Origin: Helianthus annuus
Lineage: Eukaryota > Streptophyta > Magnoliopsida > Asterales > Asteraceae
Length of the DNA stretch: 64,000 nt
Assembly: GCF_002127325.2 (NCBI RefSeq)
Contig: NC_035438.2
Coordinates: forward strand, 93,580,686-93,644,685
Direction: 5' to 3'
Shown: positions 11,246 to 23,163 of the stretch, in pieces
Layout of the letters: the number at the start of each line of letters is the position of its first letter
Position numbering within the stretch: position 1 is the first letter of the stretch
The notes under the pieces: model-generated
What the model was told of the DNA's origin: nothing
The model's database searches: none
The model's input: the letters and a program-made list of their open reading frames with translations, nothing else
Translations under genes and position numbers: made by a program

Positions 11246-11995
11246 ATGAATGATTGTAAACCATGTAGTACACACATGGCAACCACAAAGCTGGTCATGT
11301 CTGATGAAAAAGATGACTTGGTAGATCAGACCTTATATAAAAGCATGATTGGGTCTTTATTGTACCTAACTGCATCTAGGCGAGACATCATGTTTGCAAC
11401 ATGTGTTTGTGCCATATCTCAATCATCACCTAGGAAGCCTAACCTCATTGCTGTGAAAAGGATATTCAGATACATAAAAGGTGCTCCCACACTTGGTATC
11501 CGGTACCCTGCTAATGGGAATGTTAAGCTTTCAGGTTTTTCAGATAGTGATTTTGCTGGATGCAACACCACCAGGAAGTCTACATCCGGAGGTTGTCAAT
11601 TCCTAGGCAATTGCTTAGTGTCTTGGCAAGGCAAAAAACAAGCAGTTGTTTCCAGATCCACTGCTAAAGAAGAATACATTGCTGCTGCAAGCTGTACAGC
11701 CCAACTGTTGTGGCTTCAAAATCAGTTACTGAATTTTGGTATAACTGCTCTAAAGACTCCTCTAATGTTGGATAGTCAAGTAGTTGAAAATATTATCAAA
11801 AATCCAGTTTCCCATTCAACTACCAAACACATTGACATCAGACATCACTTTGTAAGGGATTGCTATGAAAAATGTTTGATTTGTCTGCATCATCTTCCAA
11901 CTAAGGATCAGCTGGCAGATGTGCTAACAAAAGCATTAGACACATCCACCTTTGAAAGCTTGATTTCTAGGATTAGCATGCTTCACATAGACTAA
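11246..11995 (+). pseudogene. Copia RNase H domain (open frame fragment)
   Basis: This 249-residue open frame begins in the RT connection (YKSMIGSLLYLTASRRDI) and carries the Copia RNase H: SDSDFAGC, RKSTSGGCQFLG, KHIDIRHHFVRD and the C-terminal LADVLTKAL. The usual STAEAEY motif reads STAKEEY here. It would degrade RNA in RNA:DNA hybrids as part of pol. It is separated from RT by a stop and short gap, so I call it a fragment of a broken gene. Confidence 0.85.
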
Positions 11996-12542
11996 CAAGC
12001 AAAACTTGGTTTTCCATGAATAAAAAGCATTATGTTTTCAGAAAATCAAAAATCCATCCTTAAAATAGCTAAAATGAAATTTTTCATAAATCCTTAAAAG
12101 TCTGTCCATATCCACTGATTGTTTTAAACCTCTGATTGTTGAAAATTCACCCACTGCTGAAAGACAACCTCTGTTTCTTCATTTCCTTGTTGACCACTGT
12201 TGACTAAACATCAGTGTTTCAACCACTGATATCTATCCACTAATAGATAACAATCAGCCACTGATATTCCATGTACTGTTCCCAACCACTGATATTGCCC
12301 ATCAGTGGTTTTCAAACAACTGTCTTTCACTTTATCCATCAGAGGTTGCCACGTGGGCAGATGTTAACCGTCCGATCTATGAAACCGCTGCCACATCAGC
12401 ATTCACTTTTTCCCTCTAATAAAACCCAGATAAAACCCCCAAACAGAGTTTTCACCACCATATCGAATTCAAAAATTCTCAAAAGCGGTTACCATCTTCT
12501 TTTCATCTCTTTCTCATCGATTCACAATTTCTCATTCCGACC
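11996..12542 (+). other. Spacer between Copia pol and accessory ORF, promoter-like 3' part
   Basis: The first half is rich in short repeats of the type ccactgat. From about 12340 the sequence looks like a small promoter and leader: a G-box-like cacgtggg, gccacatcagc, a TATA-like taataaaaccc (about 12416-12427) and a C/T-rich leader up to the ATG at 12543. The promoter role is inferred from composition only. Confidence 0.4.
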
Positions 12543-13390
12543 ATGGCTCTCATCATCAAATATCCACACAATTACCTATGTACCTTCGAAAAGAGGGATA
12601 AAAATACAGTGTTTCAGTCCATCATTGATACCCTATCTTCATCAAAGTACAAAACTTTGCTCACCTGTAATGCACCCATTTATCAAGACACCCTACGAGA
12701 TTTCTGGGCTAATGCTGAAGTTCAAGTACAAGATAAAAAGCCTTGGGCAATCTCATCCAAAGTGGGAGGTGTTTTGGTTCCTATAACTCCACAAACCATC
12801 TTAGAGGTTTTTCAGATGAATGATCTAGAAGGTAAAACTTCTTTCCCTAAAAGTGAGTATCAACTTGATTTGATCGAAAGAGGGTATGAAGGTCGGTTAA
12901 CAAAAGCAACTATGCAAAAAGGAGAATTTCCACCTACTATGAAATTTTTGTTACATACCCTGCTCACATGTGTTTCAAACAAAACAACTGCTTTCAATGA
13001 AATTCCTTTAAAAATTCAATACTTGGGGTATGCGATTATGGCAAAAACATATTTCAACTACTCCCAAGCATTGTTTACTGATTTGGTTAATAATGTGAAA
13101 AATATTAAAGAAAAGAAGCCCACAGCTTTCTTGTTGTTCCCAAGGTTCCTAAGCTATTATTTATAAAATAAAATTACAAAACAGGCTTTTGAACAAGGAA
13201 CCTCGTTTCAAATAAACAGTCTATCTTCTGAAACAATTATGCGCCGTATGGCCAAAGGGTCAAAAGTTTCTAAAACACAAGCAACGGAGTCTGAGCAAAT
13301 TTTAGATGAGTCCAAATCTGCTCCTCAAACTTCTGTTGCTGAGCCCACTACTCATGGTGAACACAGCAGCACAACCACTGCTGTGCAACC
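12543..13390 (+). pseudogene. Copia accessory ORF, 5' part
   Basis: Its start (ccgaccATGg) has a good plant context. The open part (12543-13166, 207 aa) is a soluble, mixed alpha/beta-looking protein with phrases such as FQSIIDTLSSSKYKTLLTCN and KIQYLGYAIM. A TAA stops it at 13164-13166, but the same frame continues (KQAFEQGTSFQINSLSSET) to 13390, where the minus-strand Gypsy cuts in. From memory, similar proteins sit downstream of pol in Asteraceae Copia elements and are annotated as uncharacterised. The function is unknown. It is on the same strand as pol and may be an env-position ORF, but I see no signal peptide or membrane segment. Confidence 0.6.
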
Positions 13391-13871
13391 TGTAAGACCC
13401 GTCTCACATTAAACGATTTTATCGCAAAATACGCATTTTTATATATAAAAAATACGACCTTTCAAAAACTTCGATAAATTAGCGTTCATACCTAATTAAA
13501 ATATTCTAGTTATAACATCCAAACTAGTTTAAAACATTCAAGTGTTTACATGTTTTACATTTAAACTAAACAAAAGGTATCATTTCGGAAGCTTCAAAAG
13601 ACTTGTGTTCGGTTCTTGATATTTGCTTGATCGCCATCCGGAATATCCCCAACATCACCTAATATCAAATACCAACTCAAAAGTTAGTTTTGACAGCATA
13701 TAAATAAGTATCATCAAGTTCCAACATCAAATAAACAATAATAAATTTTTTGCTAGTAACAGAGTCTCTCGCAGGCCGCGAAAGACTAAGCCTCATGTCT
13801 TCGCATAGTTCATTCCGGAATATCCCTAACATCACCTATATGACAAACTTCACATAGTTCATACCTATTGG

Positions 13872-16800
13872 TGTAAGACCCCGTTCTAATTTAACGTTAA
13901 TATATTAATAAAGTGTGCATTTTATATAAAAAAAATGCGACTTAATAAAAACTTTTGCATCAAGAGTATTCACACAAGTTTTAAAAAATCATAATACCGA
14001 TCTTAAGAGTTTCCATAATTCACATTATGAAATATAAACAAGGTTTAATGCGGAAGCTTCATTATCATGTGTTCGGTTCTTGTTAGACGCTTGATCTTCA
14101 TCCGGAAAGCCGACATCATTCACCTATAATCAAAACCAACACAAACGTTAGTTTTAATAATTTTATAACAAGTTTTATCAAGTTCCTTGAGTCAAATAAA
14201 CAAAACAACAAAATTTGCAGGTTATACCCCCCGCCGCCGCGCCGCGACGGTAACATCACTTGGCTGTCGCGCGACGCCAAGCCCCAATTTCGACAGAATG
14301 TCATTTCTTTTGGAGCTGCAGATTCCCAGCTCCAATCTTCTCACTTTTTAGAACTTAAAACTTGCATAACTTTTGATCTAGATGTCCGTTTCGTGTAATT
14401 CTTTTTCCTACGCGTCCGTAATTAAATTACGGACCCGTTTATCACCTCCGTTTGCATAAAAATCTGATTTATACACTATTGGCTCATAAATCCGTTAGGT
14501 GATTATTCGACCCGTTCAGCATTATCATCACACTACATGCTATAGAACAATAGTTAATTCTTATCATTTGTACCCATCCCGGCTTGTCAACACATTAACA
14601 TCTTCGTTCCAATTACAGAGTTTACGTAGGCGTTTACATTCACCTATTCATTTGTATCTATCTAAGCATTTAACCCACAATTTACTTCTAGTCTATTTTG
14701 ACCCGTTTAGGGGACTTTTGAGCATTTAAACATTAAACTCGCTCTTTTCACTTTGCACCTTTTATTCCGATACTAAACAACTACCTTTATTCCACCACAA
14801 CTATCTTTGTGGCGGATTTAACATAAGGAACCCATAATCCCAAATTTACCCATCGGTTAGTCATTTTACGCATATGGACCATTTTTAGACATTCGACCCA
14901 CAAATGTTATCACCTATAACTTTTATACGTATCTAAGGACTTCATAATCAATATACAAGTTCTTAAACAACCCATGAGGGTCATTTACCCGATTTACCCA
15001 TCAAGGGCGCTTTGGTCAATTTTAGCCCCTCATTTACAACGAAGGGCTTTCACTAAATATTTGACCAAATAGCACATTTAACTAATATCTTATTAATGCG
15101 TACCTGTCTCGGGTCAACAAAATAACCCGTTTTCACACCTCATCATATAAGTTGTTAATTATTGGCAACGGCGTGTCCCGCGCTATTTATTCCTGTGAGT
15201 ATAACTCGACAACATCCATTAGTCACCAATGTTAAATGGTAATATCATCACCTTTCGACCCGCGTAGTCCATTTGACTATTTATTCGTCGTGAATTGGTA
15301 TTTATATACCATCCCACCCATATACTCATTCCGGATTACACCGTACCATCATATTGCTTAAAACCATTTCTTATTTCTTTAGACTTGTTAAGCCTTACGC
15401 CATATAGTGTCTTTTTCAAAACTATTTGTTGTCCGTTAGCTTGTAGCCAAATTACCATATTACCATTTTTCTCAATATGAATTACCCCATAAGGTAACAT
15501 TTCAAAAACTCATTGTTTGTTTGTCATTCCTTGACCTTAATTACCGTTTCTTCACCTTTTTCCATCCATTATGGTTTTCATCGTTTTCGCTTGTTCCGAC
15601 TCGTATCGATTTACGTCGGAACATCATATTTCAAACATTAGCTTATTGTTTTCATAATCTTTAAAATCATTAGGCATTCTATAAAAGAGGTGTAAGATTT
15701 ACTTACCTTGCATCCGCTTATGCTTTTCTTGCATAATCGTTCCGATTGACCCGCTTCTTCCCAAGCTTCCACCTAGCTTGTCAAGAGTCAGGCTATAATG
15801 CAATCATCCATAAGATGGTTATATTAGTCATCAATAGCATGACTATCATACTTATGGAATTTCTTTACAAATTTTCGCATTTGATTTTTATTTTAGGCCA
15901 GTTTAACTCTTAAAGGTCAAACTGCTTATAACATATGCAAATGCAGTAATAAACTCAATAAACTCATTTGATTAACTACTCAAGCAATAATCATATATAT
16001 CATGTGCTAAATATTTCAGATAATTAATAACTATGATAGTGAAGGATACTTCTACTATCATCAAAACACATTAATTCACCATGTTCACCTAGGCATTACA
16101 GCGAACACCTTATGAGCATGAATTTTTCACTACTTCTAACAAATCTATGATTGAACTATTAGCCATGTATATTCATCTCATAACATCAAAATGGTTTGGA
16201 TGTTCAATTAGCACCTAAACTCAATGCATCTAAAGTCCAACACATCATTTCCATCCCTATAATTCATGTGTTCTTCCTCATTATTCAAAACCCACTTAAC
16301 TAAGTGTGGTAAATCATCCAAACACCCAATTCATAACAATCTATATAAAAATTTTCACTTAGGGTTTGTTCCCAAGCAAGTACACATCTCTTATCTTACT
16401 TAAATTTCTGAAATTCATACATGAATTGAAATCCATGAAATCTATCTACATTCACAATATCACCAAATTAAGATTTTTGACATACCTTATGATCCCCTTT
16501 TCCACGTGATCGATAATCTATGTTCATGCACGAATTTGAGACCCGAATACTCCTTTAATTTGGTGATCTTTGATGAACAAGGGTTTCCCCTTGCTTTCTC
16601 CAGCCGTGTTCGACACACACACACACACACACACTTAATGTGTGTGTGTGTGTTGTGTTTTGTTTCATTAATAAACCAAATCTTTTAGTATTTCCCATTT
16701 TGGTCCCTTAAGTTTGAGATTTTTAATTATATATGGAGATCACCCAATATTTATTACTAATAATACAATTAATCAACTAGGTTAATTATTCCCAGTTGAC

Positions 16801-17064
16801 CACTACCCGTTAATTATCAATAAACATGATAATTTAATCTACTAAGTTCGGGAATGTTACAACCCGATTTAGACCACGTATCGATAGTCTCAGGCTCTTT
16901 TATAGACTTTGTTCAAAAAGGCAATCACCATCTTTTATTTAGTGTTAGGTTTATTTAATTAAATCCTAATATTTACCGGGTTAACTTTTACCACTAAAGG
17001 TATTTTACCCGCACTTCGACATTAACGTGGTTTAACTACTAAACCCGTTTTTTGGGGTGTTACA
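13872..17064 (-). mobile_element. Solo-LTR-like insertion, 3.2 kb
   Basis: Ends are TGTAAGACCCC and GGGGTGTTACA, with target duplication attgg on both sides (13867-13871 and 17065-17069). The right LTR of the host element is uninterrupted at this point, which proves a later insertion. No gag, pol, primer site or internal LTR boundary is seen, so it is best read as one very long solo LTR. Shared phrases with its host LTR (such as gacataccttatgatc) suggest a related family in the same orientation. Confidence 0.8.
16613..16652. repeat. (CA)n followed by (TG)n
   Basis: About eleven CA units, a short spacer (acttaa) and about seven TG units form a potential hairpin inside the solo LTR. Confidence 0.85.
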
Positions 17065-18503
17065 ATTGGTATCTAAACAAAGTTACCCATTTCCCCGCGC
17101 TTGTCAACATCGACGTTCACTACCATTCCCAACATTTACGTACGCAATATGTCGCGGTTGTTAATAACAATTTCAATCATGAACATTATTACTATATCAA
17201 CAATTTATTATTCAAATCCTTTGACCCAATATCATGGGTTCTTTTAAGAAAAGCTAAGCTTTTGGCATGTCCGTTCAATGGCCTACGCTTTCATGATTCA
17301 CATTCAACGAGTGACCTCCAAGTCACTTCAAACACTACTAATTTAACCATTGTTTGACCCATTTAGTTGTCTAATGGAAACCACCATTTCACGACACAGC
17401 AAACTTATTCTAACCAATATTTGACCCGTTTGTTTATCTAGTGAACTTCGTCACTTCAACTATATACCAAGTTCACATAATATGCTAATTCAAAGTCAAC
17501 TAAAGAAATACATAATTAAACATAATGTAACGAAACCGTAGTTACGTACCTTTAGAGCGTTCCATCAAGCGCGTATCCGCTTCAGCTTGTCCGCTCGAAT
17601 ATTCGATCTTTTTGCCTATAGAGTTCAACCAACAACCTGTTTAGGACTCTAGTCATGTCACATAACGCATAACTCGCCATAGCACTTAATATGCGTTTTT
17701 GTCTGAATTTTCAACATCTTGTATTCTTTTAGGCATTATATCAAACACCTAATGAGCGTAATTTTATAAGATTAACAATCAAGTTCCATGACTAGTTATC
17801 TTGCCAATTTCAACATCTTTTATAATTCAATGTCTAATTTATACTTCAATAGCATAATTAACTTCATAAAGCCTCGTTAACACCAAATTCAAGATCATAA
17901 CTCTAGTGTTCCTCATCATTCTTAAAAAACCCATTAAACACCTAAGTAGTGATAATGAGTTTTATCAACATGAACACAAATTCATTAGTTTACTAATTAG
18001 GGTTTGTTTCTAATCATGCATTCATCCTATTTTCACCCAAATATCCATCATTCAAGCTTAAATTTCGAATTTCAAGTATTTATCAAGAATTTGAGATGGA
18101 ACAAAATAGTTAAATTTGACATACCTTATGATCACTTCACTGAGGTGATCACTAATTCGTGCTTAGATTTCAATTTGGGTGTGATTTCCCTTCCAATTGC
18201 TTGAATTTATGCTAGTTAGGGTTTGAACAAAGGAGTTCTTTGGCTCCTATTGAAAATGTCGACCAGAACACACACTTAAGGTGTGTGTTTAGGTGTTTGA
18301 TGTTTTATTTATTTAAAACTAGTTTCTAGTTTATCACTTTTGGCCCCTCTACTTTACCCAAGTTGCATATAGTGTGTTTTAACCAATTTCCTTATTACTA
18401 CAAGACTTGTGACTAACTAGGTTATTTATTCCTAGTTACTTTATCTTATTTATTACAGACATTTAATTTTTAATATAAAAATTTATATTTTCGGGGTGTT
18501 ACA

Positions 18504-18518
18504 AGTCCACCCCCCTTA
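18504..18518 (-). promoter_or_regulatory. Polypurine tract of the minus-strand Gypsy
   Basis: On the minus strand aaggggggtggact lies directly before the 3' LTR start; this is the usual primer site for plus-strand DNA synthesis. Confidence 0.75.
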
Positions 18519-18571
18519 AAAAGGGTTTCGTCCTCGAAACCGGAATACGTACCAAATAATGTAGGGTAGAG

Positions 18572-19960
18572 TCATCTCATCTCCTCTTCGGATTCCCATG
18601 TAGTATCTGAACCCTTTCTATGCTCCCACTTGACCTTCACTTGGTCAATTTCCTTGTTTCATAAGCTCTTTACCTTTTGATCCATAATTTCAATCGGCTT
18701 CACCGCATAATTAAGACAATTATCCACTTCAATGTCGTCATAGTGAATATAGGTCGTTTCTTCGGCTATGCACTTTCGGAGATGTGATACGTGGAACGTG
18801 CTATGGATTCCGCTCAATTCTTCGGGTAGTTCAAGGCGGTATGCGACCTTACCGACCCATTCAATGATTCTAAACGGCTCAATAAACCTCAGGCTTAACT
18901 TTCCTCTTTTTTCTGAATCGAATAACTCCCTTCCACGGAGATACTTTAAGCATAACCTTGTCACCAACCTGAAATTCGATCGGTCTTTGTCTCTTATCAG
19001 CATACGATTTCTGTTTATCTTGAGCCGCTTTCAAATGAGCCTGAACCACATCAATTTTCTCATTAGTGGCTCGAACTATATTATTATGGGCAAGTTCACG
19101 TGGTCCCACCTCACCCCCACACACCGGGGTTTGGCACCTTCTACCGTAGAGCATCGCGTACGACGCCATACCAATACTAGCGGGGTAACTGTTGTTATAT
19201 GAGAACCCGACCAATGGTAGATAAATATCCCAATTACATCCGAAATCGATGATACACGCCCGTAGCATATCTTCCAATGTATGTATTGTTCTTTCGCTCT
19301 ATCCATCCGTTTGAGGATGGCACGTGGTGCTAATGAACAATTTTGTCCCCATTTGCTCTTGGAAATCACGCCAAAAGTTCGAAGTGAATCAGGTATCCCT
19401 GTCAGACACGATGGATACCGGTACTCTGTGACGTGCCACAATCTCATTAATATATACCTCCGACATCTTTTCTGACGTATAAGTTTCACGTATCGGAAAA
19501 AAGTGAGCACTTTTCGTCAGTCTGTCCACGATTACCCATATAGCATCGAATCCGCGGTTCGTCTTTGGCAGTTTGGTCAATAGGTCCATTGTGATTTGTT
19601 CCCATTTCCAAACCGGAATATCTAACGGTTGAAGTTTACCGTATGGCTTTTGGTGCTCCGCCTTGACTTGAAGACACGTCAAGCATTTCTCTACGTACTT
19701 TACTACATCCCTTTTCATTCCGGGCCACCAATAGTTTTGTTTTAAGTCATTATACATTTTGGTCGCTCCTGGATGTATAGAATATTGGGATTTGTGAGCC
19801 TCGTTTAGTAGAAGCTTTTTAACCCCACACGAGTTAGGAACCCAGGTTCTACCGAGGCGAGTTTTCAGCCCGTTGTTACCATCTACTAAATCTTTCAGTT
19901 GGCCAACTATTCTTTCTTTCTTCTAATTCTCTTCTTTCATTGCTTCAACTTGTGCTTCTC
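18572..19960 (-). pseudogene. Gypsy integrase with chromodomain-like tail, broken
   Basis: Homology to the intact integrase at 37900-39280 runs through several frames. 19389-19757 has the zinc-binding CLTC pair and the first catalytic Asp region ([28 protein letters not shown]). 18879-19277 has MEDMLRACIIDFG and the C-terminal core. 18659-19003 has the GPY/F-type module (PFRIIEWVGKVAYRLELPEE). A TGA ends that frame, but the next 28 codons (KVKWEHRKGSDTTWE, to 18572) still match a chromodomain-like tail. Frameshifts and stops exclude activity. Confidence 0.85.
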
Positions 19961-20551
19961 AGATTCGTTCAAGTAAACCCGATGTCATGATAAGCTGCAT
20001 CGATCGTACCCGTATAGGAGCATAATCTGCCTTTCGGCTCAACGCATCTGCCACTACGCGCCTCTGCCTCATATTCAACTTCTTCTGATCGAAGAAGTAC
20101 TTTAGACTCTTGTGGTCGGTAAATATGGTGCACTTCACCCCGTATAAATAGTGCCTCCATATTTTTAGCGCAAATACCACTGCCGCCATTCAAGATCGTG
20201 CGTAGGGTATTTCTTTTCGTGAACCTTCAGTTTCCTTGAAGCATAAGCTATAACTTTGCCTCGCTGCATTAAAACGCACCCGAGTCCCGAATGTGACGCA
20301 TCAGAGTAAACCATCATTTCATCGACTCCGTCTGGCAAAGTTAATACCGGAGCGTGGGTCAACTTTTCTTTGAGCGTTTGGAACGCTTTTTCTTGATCGA
20401 CGCCCCATACAAACTTTTCCTCCTTACGAGTTAACTTGGTTAATGGCGAGGCGATTTTGGAAAAATCTTGTATGAATCTCCTGTAATACCCCGCAAGCCC
20501 CAAGAAGCTTCTAATTTCCGAAGGATTCTTCAGAGGGTTCCATTTCGCCAT
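19959..20551 (-). pseudogene. Gypsy RNase H, broken
   Basis: 20165-20551 begins at the RT connection ([19 protein letters not shown]) and carries the RNase H start ([20 protein letters not shown]) and [20 protein letters not shown] frameshift then moves homology to 19959-20189 ([21 protein letters not shown]). There the [10 protein letters not shown] motif is joined to VVADALSRK by a deletion of the intervening part. Dead copy. Confidence 0.85.
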
Positions 20552-20556
20552 GGCTT

Positions 20557-21630
20557 CTATCTTCGACGATCTACTAACACCCCGTCTGCACTAATAATGT
20601 GCCCGAGAAACTGCACCTCTCGTAACCTGAAGGCGCATTTCGAGAACTTTGCATAAAGCTTTTCCCGTTTAAGTGTTTCTAGTACTTCACATAGATGATA
20701 CGCGTGATCTACCGCATTTTTTGAATACACCAAGATGTCGTTAATGAACACTATCACCGACTTATCTAGCATGGGTTTACAAACCCGGTTCATGACATCC
20801 ATGAAAGCCGCGGGTGCATTTTTCAACCCGAAGGACGTCACGAGGAACTCGTAATGTCCGTACCGTGTACGAAAAGCCGTCTTCGGTACATCTTCTTCTT
20901 TGACCTTTAACTGATGATACCCCGATCTAAGGTCAATCTTGGAAAACCAACTCGCACCTTGTAGTTGGTCAAATAAATCATCAATTCTTGGGAGCGGGTA
21001 TCGATTTTTCACCGTGAGTTTGTTTAACTCCCGGTAGTCGATACACATTCGCATGCTCCCATCCTTTTTCTTCACGAACAATACCAGTGCGCCCCACGGA
21101 GACACACTCGGCCTTATAAACCCCTTGTCGAGAAAGTCTTGAATCAGAGACATCAACTCTTGTAATTTCGATGGCGCGAGCCGGTACGACGCCTTAGCCA
21201 CTGGTTTTGCTCCTAGAATCAATTCGATTCTGAATTCAACTTCTCGTTCTGGCGGTATTCCCGGTAAGTCTTCCGGAAACACATCTTCATAATTGCGTAC
21301 CACCGGTACATTTCCAACCTTCGGCGACTCTTTCTCCGGTTCTCTTGCGTATATCATAAACGCTCTACATCCGCGCCTCATAAGCATGTGAGCTTCCAAC
21401 ATTGTACACACTACAGGATTACCCCCTTTTTCGCCATAAATAGTAACGTGCTTTCCGCTCAGAGACATTTGTTTTATATCCTTACGAAAACATACGACTT
21501 TCGCGTGATATCGGGATAACCAATCCATCGCGACCACTACTTGAAATTCTCCCATCGACACCGGGATCAAATCTATTGAGTATTCTTCATCATCGATGCT
21601 CAACTTACAGTTTTGACATATGTCGCACAA
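20557..21630 (-). pseudogene. Gypsy protease end and reverse transcriptase (open but mutated)
   Basis: This 357-residue open frame covers the end of protease ([17 protein letters not shown]), the linker, and most RT motifs: [49 protein letters not shown] and [15 protein letters not shown]. The catalytic box reads FINDILVYS instead of FIDDILVYS, so the first of the paired metal-binding aspartates is Asn and the RT should be inactive. The frame ends early (VLVDRRR) before the RNase H part. Confidence 0.88.
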
Positions 21631-22085
21631 ACTATAAAACTTTTGTTATGACCTATCTCGACTTCTAAGGGCATAGATAATTTTGTTAATAAAAACGAAG
21701 GATGTCGAATAAATCCATGTGAAATAAAGGATTTATTCGCACCCGTATCAAATAGTACACGCATAGGAATTGAGTTTACAGCAAATATACCTGAGACAAC
21801 ATCGGGTTCCGTCTTTACTTCAGCTGCGGTTAAGTGGAAAGATCTGGCCCTCGCCTTTTGTGCCTCTGTCTGTGTATCCTTCACATCTTTCTTCCCGACC
21901 AACTCCGGGCACTCAGATTTCTTGTGCCCCGGCTTGTAACATTTATAACAAACGGAGACTTTCCCTGGGCATAATGAAGCCGTATGCCCAGTCTTCCCAC
22001 ATATAGGGCATGGTTTATCCTTGAAGCGACACTCGCCCTTATACCCCTTTCTGCATACCTTACAACTCGGCGATCCGCCTTTCAC
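21600..22085 (-). pseudogene. Gypsy gag zinc knuckles and protease start
   Basis: Two CCHC zinc knuckles are clear: CPICGKTGHTASLC and CYKCYKPGHKKSEC. They are preceded by a Cys-rich stretch (CKVCRKGYKGEC). The protease active site follows as LFDTGANKSFIS. Zinc knuckles bind the element RNA; the protease would process the polyprotein. The frame breaks shortly after and continues at 20557-21630. Confidence 0.85.
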
Positions 22086-22089
22086 ATCC

Positions 22090-22912
22090 GGCTTCTTTGT
22101 CGATTCAGTCGTTCGTGCCTTCTTTGTAGGGCTTGGGTTAATATCTAGCGCCCTTCATTCACCCCACTCTATTTTCTTTTTCAGCTCTATCTCTCGTACC
22201 CGAGCAGTGTTTATGATCTCGGTGAGAGTCTCGTACTTTGAGGGAGTCATGAACTTCCGATATTCGGCACCCAACATGTTATAGTAATAATATATCTTCT
22301 GCTCTTCATTCATCACCAACTCGTTACAGAATCTTAACTTATCAAGAAAGATACCTGTGATTTTATCTATTGATTCACCCCTTTGCCTCATTTGGATGAA
22401 TTATTCCTTGATTTTGTTAATAGCCGCCTTGGGACTGTGATGTTTAAGGAACGAAGCCTTAAACACATCCCATGTCATAGCCTTAGCCGCTTCATTTCCA
22501 ATCTCCTTCTTCTTGTTATCCCACCAGTCTTTTGCTTGACCTCTTAATTGACCCGTACCATAAGCTACGGAGTCATTTGCATCACAGTGGGTCCTTTCAA
22601 ACACTCCTTCCATGTCACTTAACCATCTTTGACATATTATCGGATCAACCTCTCCGTTATAGATTGGTGGTTTGCATGCCATGAACTTGTTATATAAGCA
22701 AGCCTTCCGCTCTCCCAACTTTTCCTTCGTTTGGTTGGCATTATCTTCCAACCTTTTGATCGGTTCTTCAATTACCGTAAGCACCGTGCTTTGAATCTTG
22801 TCTATAAAACTGGATAGACTATTCTCGATTGTCTTTCCAACCTCTTCGGCAATCACTTCTCTCATTTGTTCGGTGACTATCGCACCGTATCATCATTTCC
22901 CCCATCGGCCAT
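22090..22912 (-). pseudogene. gag: Gypsy gag capsid region, broken
   Basis: The likely start is the ATG at 22910-22912 (MADGGNDDTVR, then a stop). 22401-22865 carries the retrotransposon gag domain (ICQRWLSDMEGVF, AYGTGQLRGQAKDWWDNKK), and 22155-22391 the rest (QRGESIDKITGIFLDKLRFC). At least three breaks separate these pieces. Confidence 0.8.
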
Positions 22913-23147
22913 CTTGAATCTGAAATGTTTATACTAATTATTAAACATTTCATTTTATAACATATGCATCTTTCGCATTGGTTTAGCCAAGTTCACAACT
23001 TGCTTAAACCGTTTATGTTTGATGCACTTTCCGGGTTTGAGTGTATTACGCACCCTTCCCATGTTTAAATAGAATCTACTAAAATAACTAATTCTTACCG
23101 GATGTTTGATCAAGCTTTGAACCGAACACATTTGTCAACAACCTTGA

Positions 23148-23161
23148 GGTTTGATTACCAA
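23148..23161 (-). promoter_or_regulatory. Degenerate primer binding site of the minus-strand Gypsy
   Basis: On the minus strand the sequence after the 5' LTR reads agttggtaatcaaacct. This resembles the tRNA-Met complement tggtatcagagc with one inserted A and base changes. Position is right, match is weak. Confidence 0.45.
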
Positions 23162-23163
23162 CT

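Larger units (their letters stand above)
13391..18503 (-). repeat. 3' LTR of the minus-strand Gypsy, interrupted
   Basis: It starts TGTAAGACCC and ends ggggtgttACA. It is collinear with the right LTR, but carries a 3.2-kb insertion (13872-17064). It has also lost about 220 bp near 13800-13840, which is replaced by a copy of the upstream phrase ccggaatatccctaacatcacc. Without the insertion it is about 1.9 kb. It is non-coding. Confidence 0.85.

Noticed and set aside
12271..12786. 171-codon ORF overlapping the accessory ORF start
   Set aside because: It overlaps the conserved accessory ORF in another frame and covers the promoter-like spacer; no domain.
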